A model generated the notes under the pieces. That model was not told the origin of the DNA, did not search any database, and saw only the letters and a list, made by a program, of their open reading frames with translations. Shown here piece by piece: positions 59,036-64,000 of a stretch of 64,000 nucleotides of DNA. The stretch comes from Halomonas sp. THAF5a. Its GTDB lineage: Bacteria > Pseudomonadota > Gammaproteobacteria > Pseudomonadales > Halomonadaceae. The stretch covers positions 2,666,001 through 2,730,000 of the forward strand of contig NZ_CP045417.1 in the NCBI RefSeq assembly GCF_009363755.1. The letters run 5' to 3'. Position 1 is the stretch's first letter. Every line of letters starts with the position of its first letter. A program made the translations under genes and the position numbers.

Positions 59036-59183
59036 GCTGGCTCCTCGGGGCGCAAAAGGGGCCATTATAGGCGTCGGGCGGGCGGAGCGAAAATCGCCGC
59101 CGGCTGATAGACTGAGCGCCGTCTCGGCGCACGTCATGGAGCGACGCCGCCCTCCCTTCCCCCTCGCCGCATGGAGCCTCGCC

Positions 59184-60632
59184 GTGGTGCCGTCCCTCTC
59201 ACGCCTTCTGACCACCGGACGCCGGGAAACCCCCGCCCTGATGCGCCTGGCCCTGCCGATCTGCGGGGCCCAGCTAGCCCAGGCCGGCATGAGCGTCGTG
59301 GACGTGATGATGACCGGGCGGCTCAGCGCCACGGACCTGGCGGCGGTCTCGGTGGGCGCGAGCCTGTGGCTGCCGCTGATGCTGTTCATGACCGGCACCC
59401 TGATGGGCCTGACGCCGATCGTCGCCCAGCTGCTCGGCGGCGGGCGCACCGCGGCCATCCGGCCCAGCGTCCACCAGGCCCTGTGGGTGGCCCTGGCACT
59501 GGGCATCGCCGCCGCGCTGCTGCTGTGGAGCGTGGTGATGCCGATCTTCCACCTGATGGCGGTGCCCGAGGAGGTCGCCGGGCGCGCCACGGGCTACCTG
59601 GCGGCGCTGGCCTTCGGCATGCCCGGGGTGGCGCTCTTCCAGGCGCTGCGCGCCTTCTCGGACGGCATGAACCACACCCGGCCGTCACTCTGGATCAGCC
59701 TGGTCGGCCTCGGCGTCAACATCCCCTGCAACTTCGTGCTGATCTACGGCGGCGATGGGCTCACGGGGCTGTTCGGCGCCGGGCTGCCCGCCTGGCTGCA
59801 GGACCTGCCCGCCCTCGGGGCGCTGGGCTGCGGCATCGCCACGGCGATCTCGATGTGGGTGATGAGCCTGACCATGTTCGCCTATACCCGCCGCGCCAGG
59901 GCCTACGGCGACATCGACCTGTGGCGAGCGCCCTCCCCACCCCGCTGGGCGCTGATCGCGGAGCTGCTGCGCGTCGGCGTGCCGATCGGCGTGGCGATCT
60001 TCGTCGAGGTGACGCTCTTCACGCTGATCGCGCTGTTCGTGGCGAGCCTCGGCGAGATTACCGTGGCGGCCCACCAGGTGGCGCTCAACTACACCTCCAT
60101 CCTCTTCATGCTGCCGCTGTCGCTGGGCATGGCGCTGACCGTGCGAGTCGGCAACACCCTCGGCCAGGGGCGTCCCGACCTGGCTCGCCTGGTGGCCTGG
60201 AACGGCATCCTGGTCTCGCTGGGCGTGGCCGGACTCAACAGCCTGCTGCTGTGGCTCACGGCCGAGCCGGTGATCGCGCTCTACACGCACAACGACGAGG
60301 TGGCCCGCCTGACCCTGTCGCTGGTCGGCCTGGCGATGCTCTACCAGGTCTCGGACGCGCTGCAGGTCAACCTGGCCGGGGCGCTGCGCGGCTACAAGGA
60401 CACCCGCATCATCATGCTGATCACCCTGCTGGCCTACTGGCTGGTGGGACTGGGAGGCGGTCACTGGCTCGGCCAGGTCGGCCTAGACGGCTGGATCGCG
60501 CCGCAGGGCGTGCACGGCTACTGGATCGGCCTGGTGGCCGGCCTGACCACCGCCGCGGTACTGTTGGGGGAGCGACTCCGACGCATCGGCAAGGCGAGGG
60601 CCCATGACAGCTTCGAGATCTCCCGCGACTGA
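59184..60632 (+). CDS. MATE-family multidrug efflux protein (NorM-like)
   Basis: A 482-residue membrane protein with twelve predicted helices in two halves. Family segments include LALPICGAQLAQAGMSVVD, LMGLTPIVAQLLGGGR, HQVALNYTSILFMLPLSLGMA and LNLAGALRGYKDTR-like QVNLAGALRGYKDTR. It exchanges sodium or protons for cationic drugs. A GTG with GGAG 7 bases upstream is preferred; an ATG 16 codons earlier (59136) has no ribosome site. It overlaps the following gene by 29 bases. Confidence 0.88.
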   Translation: MVPSLSRLLTTGRRETPALMRLALPICGAQLAQAGMSVVDVMMTGRLSATDLAAVSVGASLWLPLMLFMTGTLMGLTPIVAQLLGGGRTAAIRPSVHQALWVALALGIAAALLLWSVVMPIFHLMAVPEEVAGRATGYLAALAFGMPGVALFQALRAFSDGMNHTRPSLWISLVGLGVNIPCNFVLIYGGDGLTGLFGAGLPAWLQDLPALGALGCGIATAISMWVMSLTMFAYTRRARAYGDIDLWRAPSPPRWALIAELLRVGVPIGVAIFVEVTLFTLIALFVASLGEITVAAHQVALNYTSILFMLPLSLGMALTVRVGNTLGQGRPDLARLVAWNGILVSLGVAGLNSLLLWLTAEPVIALYTHNDEVARLTLSLVGLAMLYQVSDALQVNLAGALRGYKDTRIIMLITLLAYWLVGLGGGHWLGQVGLDGWIAPQGVHGYWIGLVAGLTTAAVLLGERLRRIGKARAHDSFEISRD

Positions 60633-61686
60633 GCCCCCACGCCGGCCCCGGCATGGTGGGAGGCACCTGCTGGCGGCCGCGGCCGTGGCGCTGCTGGCCG
60701 GCTGCGGCGAGGGCGGTAGCGAGGCGCTGCTGGGCGACTACCAGCGGCACCTGGCCGACACCCTGGCCCTCGAGGCATCGCCCCGGGCCGACCCGGAAAA
60801 CATCGGCGCCTTCCCCGAGCCGGAGCAGCGGATCCTCGAGGTCGCCGAGACCCGCGAGGGCATGCTCGACGTCTACGCCCTGCGCGGCTGCCACATCGCC
60901 AGCCTGGTGGCGGGACGCAACAACCAGCTGGGGCGGGTGGCACCGCCCAGCCAGCGCTGGCTCTACGAGCTCGAGCTGTGGCGGCAGCTCAGCGCGTGCT
61001 GGAACACCGAGGTGCCGGCGACGCTCTCCGAGGCCAGCCGGGAGCGGCTCTCGCGGCTCACCGATATCAAGACCGAGCAGCTGCCGCGGGTGAGCTGGAA
61101 CGCGCTGTTCGCCTCCGAGGAGTGGGTCAAGAACTTCTCCCGGGCCAGCGCTCCCCTCGCCCCCGAGGCCCTCGACGAGGCGACCACGCGCAGCGCGGCA
61201 CTGGCCTACCTGCGCGAGGCGACCCTGCGCCAGTTCGATCCCGACTGGGCCGCCGACTCCGCCACCCTGGAGGGCCACTTCAAGACCCTCCAGGAACGTC
61301 CGTTCTCCGCCGAGCTGCTGCGCACCCTGCTGCTGGCCGAGCAGCGCCTGGACGAGGCCTCGGCGCTGATCGAGCAGGCCCTGGCCCGCCCCGACGAGCA
61401 GGCCTGTCCCGGCGATCCCGCGCGACTGGAGAACGCCCCCGAGGCCCAGCGCCTGACCGAGTGGCTGGCGCGCCTGGAGCGCTCGGCCCGCCACTGGCTC
61501 GAGGCCATCGATGCCCTGCTCGATGCCCAGCTGGCCGCGCCGCCGGCGGTCGCCGAGTACCGCCGCGAGTGGCTGTCCCTCGAGCACTCCGCGGCGCCCT
61601 TGCCGGCCTTCGCCGAGGCCCGCGACCAGCACCAGTCCCTGGTCTCACGCCTCCGCCGCCGCTGCCAATCCATCGCCGGGACTTAA
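60604..61686 (+). CDS. DUF3080 family lipoprotein
   Basis: A 360-residue predicted lipoprotein: Arg-rich n-region, hydrophobic core and lipobox LLAGC with Cys34. The mature part is alpha-helical and follows the DUF3080 pattern (LLGDYQRHLADTL, LPRVSWNALFASEEW). Function is unknown. It begins 29 bases inside the MATE gene, suggesting translational coupling. Confidence 0.8.
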   Translation: MTASRSPATEPPRRPRHGGRHLLAAAAVALLAGCGEGGSEALLGDYQRHLADTLALEASPRADPENIGAFPEPEQRILEVAETREGMLDVYALRGCHIASLVAGRNNQLGRVAPPSQRWLYELELWRQLSACWNTEVPATLSEASRERLSRLTDIKTEQLPRVSWNALFASEEWVKNFSRASAPLAPEALDEATTRSAALAYLREATLRQFDPDWAADSATLEGHFKTLQERPFSAELLRTLLLAEQRLDEASALIEQALARPDEQACPGDPARLENAPEAQRLTEWLARLERSARHWLEAIDALLDAQLAAPPAVAEYRREWLSLEHSAAPLPAFAEARDQHQSLVSRLRRRCQSIAGT

Positions 61687-61783
61687 CCTCGGCAATCACT
61701 CTGTGCTATTGATGAAGCAACAGTGACGCAGTGCGCTGCTGACCAGGCCGATGCCGCGACCACGCAGCACTTGGAGGGACATC

Positions 61784-62512
61784 ATGGGAATCCCGCAGTC
61801 ACCCCGCAGCGCTCGAGTCATCGATCTCGAGGCCATGCGCCAACGCCAGCTGGCACGTCGGCGGCTGGTTCGCCTCTCGCCCGAGCTGGACAACCTGGAG
61901 ATGGTCTATCGCCTCTCCTCGGATGACGACACCCTCTACGGCATGCCCCTGCTGGCGTGGGGCCTGCAGGAAGATGGCGAGGTCGTGGGCCTGGTGCCCT
62001 GGATGGAGGCCCTGACCCCCTGTCACCGCCTCGACGACGCCGACCACGGCCACTTCGTCGGCTATCGCGACCCGGAGACCGAGGAGCTCTTCGAGCAGGC
62101 GCCGGAGCACAAGGTGCTGGAGCTCCAACATGCCGCGGCCTACTTCGACTACGAGGAGACCGACGAGACCACGCTGATCCAGCAGCTCCCGGAGACGCAG
62201 GGCACCCACGCCCTGTGCATGGACGAGAGTGACGCGCCCTGGCAGCTCAAGCAGGTCTTCGGCTGGCGGCTCTACAGCGACGGGACGGTGGAGGCCCTGC
62301 TCGCCGACGAACGCCTGATCGAGACGACGCCGATCCTGCCAGGCGACCCCTGCCTCTACCCCGGCCACAGCCAGCACCGGGTGGTCTACTTCTTCCAGCG
62401 CCAGATCGCCAGTCGCATCCGCCAGGAGGATCCCACCACCCTCGAGGCCCTGGCGCTGATGGTCATGCCGGACGGCGACACGGCCTCCGGCACCGAGCCG
62501 GGAAGCGAGTAA
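61784..62512 (+). CDS. Conserved hypothetical protein, acidic
   Basis: A 242-residue acidic cytoplasmic protein with no signal or membrane helix. Characteristic segments are RVIDLEAMRQRQLARRRLV, PLLAWGLQEDGEVVGLVPWM and SQHRVVYFFQRQIA. I recognise no domain. An excellent GGAGGG site lies 5 bases before the ATG. Two earlier in-frame ATGs lack it. Confidence 0.7.
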   Translation: MGIPQSPRSARVIDLEAMRQRQLARRRLVRLSPELDNLEMVYRLSSDDDTLYGMPLLAWGLQEDGEVVGLVPWMEALTPCHRLDDADHGHFVGYRDPETEELFEQAPEHKVLELQHAAAYFDYEETDETTLIQQLPETQGTHALCMDESDAPWQLKQVFGWRLYSDGTVEALLADERLIETTPILPGDPCLYPGHSQHRVVYFFQRQIASRIRQEDPTTLEALALMVMPDGDTASGTEPGSE

Positions 62513-62527
62513 GGGAGCGGACGCGCC

Positions 62528-62779
62528 TCAGCCGAGGCGAATCAGGTAGCGGTAGTGGCCGTCGTCCTCGCTCTGATGGATCAGCTCATGGCCGAGAAAG
62601 CTGCAGAACTTGGGAATATCACGGGTCGTGGCCGGGTCGCTGGCCACCACCTCGAGCACCTCACCCGGGGACATGTCGCGCACCCGATTGTGCATCAGCA
62701 TGATCGGCTCGGGGCAGTAGAGCCCGGTGGTGTCGAGTCGTGCATCAGTGGGCGGCAGGGAATCCGCGGAATCAACCAT
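62528..62779 (-). CDS. tusA: Sulfurtransferase TusA
   Basis: An 83-residue SirA/TusA protein, near E. coli TusA (81). The active Cys22 is in TTGLYCPEPIMLMHNRV and the fold pattern MSPGEVLEVVASDPAT and IPKFCSFLGHEL is complete. TusA relays sulfur for tRNA thiolation and molybdopterin work. GAGG lies 7 bases before the ATG; a longer start was rejected. Confidence 0.93.
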   Translation of the reverse strand: MVDSADSLPPTDARLDTTGLYCPEPIMLMHNRVRDMSPGEVLEVVASDPATTRDIPKFCSFLGHELIHQSEDDGHYRYLIRLG

Positions 62780-62821
62780 CGATGACCTCGTTGCAGGACA
62801 GGAAAGTAGGAGCGTAACCGG

Positions 62822-63112
62822 ATGATCAAGATCATTATCGAACGACGTATCATGCCCGGCCTGGAGGAAGAATACGAGGCGGCCGCCCGGGACGCCATGC
62901 GCCACTCCCTCGGCGCGCCGGGCTTCGTCGGGGGCGAGAGTCTCGTCGAGTTCGGCCACAGCGATCGACGCCTGATGATCACCAAGTGGCGCGACCTGCG
63001 CGCCTGGAAGGCGTGGTACCAGAGCGAGACCCGCGCCCGCGTGATGCAGGGGCTGCTGCCGCTGCTGACCGAGGACGAGCGCATTCGAGTCTACGAGGCG
63101 GCCACCGCCTGA
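62822..63112 (+). CDS. Antibiotic biosynthesis monooxygenase (ABM) domain protein
   Basis: A 96-residue dimeric alpha/beta-barrel protein of the ABM family (IKIIIERRIMPGLEEEYEAA, FVGGESLVEFGH, KWRDLRAWKAWYQSE). Members vary from quinone-forming monooxygenases to haem-degrading enzymes; the substrate cannot be set here. It is divergent from tusA. The start overlaps an ATGATC-AA-GATCAT palindrome. Confidence 0.8.
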   Translation: MIKIIIERRIMPGLEEEYEAAARDAMRHSLGAPGFVGGESLVEFGHSDRRLMITKWRDLRAWKAWYQSETRARVMQGLLPLLTEDERIRVYEAATA

Positions 63113-63124
63113 GGGCGCTCGCCG

Positions 63125-64000
63125 TCAATCCCGCAGTCGCACGTGCACCGTCACCTCTTCACGGTCGTGGTAGAGGTGGCGGCACGCCACCTCCGCGCGG
63201 ACGCCGGCCTCGGCGAGCGCCGACTCGAGGCGTGACAGGCAGTCGGCGACCTCCTGCCAGCGACGCTTCATCGGCAGCTTGAGGTTGAACACCGCCTCGC
63301 GACACCAGCGGCGCACCAGCCAGCGCTGGACCATCGCCATCACCTTCGACGGCTGGTCGACGATATCGCAGACCAGCCAGTCGAGCCGCCCGGGCGGCGC
63401 CCAGACGAAGCCGTCCTCGCGCAGGTGCTCGACCATCCCGGTGGCCATCAGCCCCTTGTCCATGGGGCCGTTGTCGATGGCGTAGACGTGCATGCCGCGC
63501 TGGACCAGCTGCCAGGTCCAGCCCCCGGGCGCCGCGCCCAGGTCGGCCGCCTGCATGCCCTCCCCCAGCCGCGCGTCCCACTCGTCTCGCGGCACGAACT
63601 CGTGCCAGGCCTCCTCCAGCTTGAGCGTGGAGCGGCTGGGCGCCGCGTGGGGAAAGCGCAGTCGACGGATGCCCCCCAGCAGGTCGCTTCGGTTGCCGGG
63701 GAAGCTCATGCCGAGTTGGACCCGGTCGCCGTCGCTCCACAGCAGGTGCAGGCGACGCCCCCCCGCCTTGCGCCTGAGGGCGCCGCGTTTCTTCAGCGTC
63801 GACTCCAGCGGTCGCTTCAGCGCCTTGATCAGGCCGGCCAGGGCCTTGGCCTCGTTGGTATCGGGAGTCTCCTGCCACAGCGACTCGAAGCTCCAGCCGC
63901 TCTCCTTCACCTGCTCGAGGATGGGCGACAGACGATCCTCCCGGGAGAGCGTCAGCGGCGGCAGGGCCACCAGGCTCTGGCGCGCGAACACCAGGCCGGC
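63125..64000 (-). CDS. rlmM: 23S rRNA (cytidine-2'-O)-methyltransferase, 5' end beyond the window
   Basis: The frame is open to the right edge, so the N-terminal 70 or so residues of the roughly 365-residue protein are missing. The visible part has VFARQSLVALPPL, FPHAAPSRSTLKLEEAW, the SAM-binding DLGAAPGGWTWQLVQRG, VYAIDNGPMDKGLM, VCDIVDQPSKV and the terminal YHDREEVTVHVR, all characteristic of RlmM, which methylates C2498. Confidence 0.93.
   Translation of the reverse strand, partial: AGLVFARQSLVALPPLTLSREDRLSPILEQVKESGWSFESLWQETPDTNEAKALAGLIKALKRPLESTLKKRGALRRKAGGRRLHLLWSDGDRVQLGMSFPGNRSDLLGGIRRLRFPHAAPSRSTLKLEEAWHEFVPRDEWDARLGEGMQAADLGAAPGGWTWQLVQRGMHVYAIDNGPMDKGLMATGMVEHLREDGFVWAPPGRLDWLVCDIVDQPSKVMAMVQRWLVRRWCREAVFNLKLPMKRRWQEVADCLSRLESALAEAGVRAEVACRHLYHDREEVTVHVRLRD

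Overview
The window is a stretch of a high-GC chromosome whose gene content (msrP/SorA-type sulfite dehydrogenase, PutA/PutP proline use, fadBA, slyA, epmC, yeaC, rimBK, a NAGGN-type M42 peptidase, DUF3080, DUF3549, DUF5924) points to a salt-tolerant gammaproteobacterium of the Halomonas type. This assignment rests on protein resemblance alone. Almost all of the DNA is core-genome in character; I see no insertion sequence, prophage, CRISPR array or integrase.

Layout. 44-6221 (minus): a tightly coupled cobamide lower-ligand and salvage operon, cobT-cbiZ-cbiB-cobD-cobU-cobS-cobC followed by a shortened cobU paralogue. 6499-8275 (plus): periplasmic sulfite dehydrogenase sorAB and a terminator. 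8303-15038 (minus): a zinc alcohol dehydrogenase, DUF2797, yeaC, rhomboid glpG, a PPP-type phosphoesterase, nadK, an EamA exporter and a Pmp3-like fusion. 15292-17515: a CBS protein, tRNA-Gly(TCC), a small membrane protein and an AraC regulator leading into putA-putP (17689-22547). 22647-28581: small envelope genes, ompW, a gamma-glutamylcyclotransferase, yqcC, DUF3549, then rimB-rimK. 28502-35453 (minus): the suf iron-sulfur cluster operon (Rrf2 regulator, sufB, C, D, S, T, then sanA-like). 35686-45460: mixed small operons, a decayed M48 peptidase remnant, an orphan M42 peptidase and an AMP-phosphorylase/PRPP-synthetase pair. 45544-52681: flavodoxin, fadBA, DUF5924, slyA and a universal stress protein. 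52698-64000: ABC-F uup, tatD, a fused alpha/beta 2-oxoacid dehydrogenase E1, epmC, a MATE pump, DUF3080, tusA and the 3' part of rlmM, which runs off the right edge.

Regulation visible in the DNA. Three unlinked genes (ompW, hsp20, a universal stress protein) each carry an FNR/ANR-like box centred about 41 bp upstream of the start inferred from a plausible -10. The suf operon has a -35/-10 pair overlapped by an IscR-type palindrome, and a separate Fur-like box lies further upstream. fadB has a PsrA-like palindrome. The AraC-putA gap holds a long inverted repeat. These are pattern matches that need experimental confirmation.

Most unusual content: cbiZ inside a bacterial cobamide operon with a degenerate second CobU; an archaeal-type AMP phosphorylase paired with a divergent PRPP synthetase; a stand-alone fused E1 dehydrogenase; an ORF-free hairpin-rich element splitting the suf operon between sufB and sufC; and the shared FNR-box architecture. 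I did not find a convincing wholly new multi-gene system.
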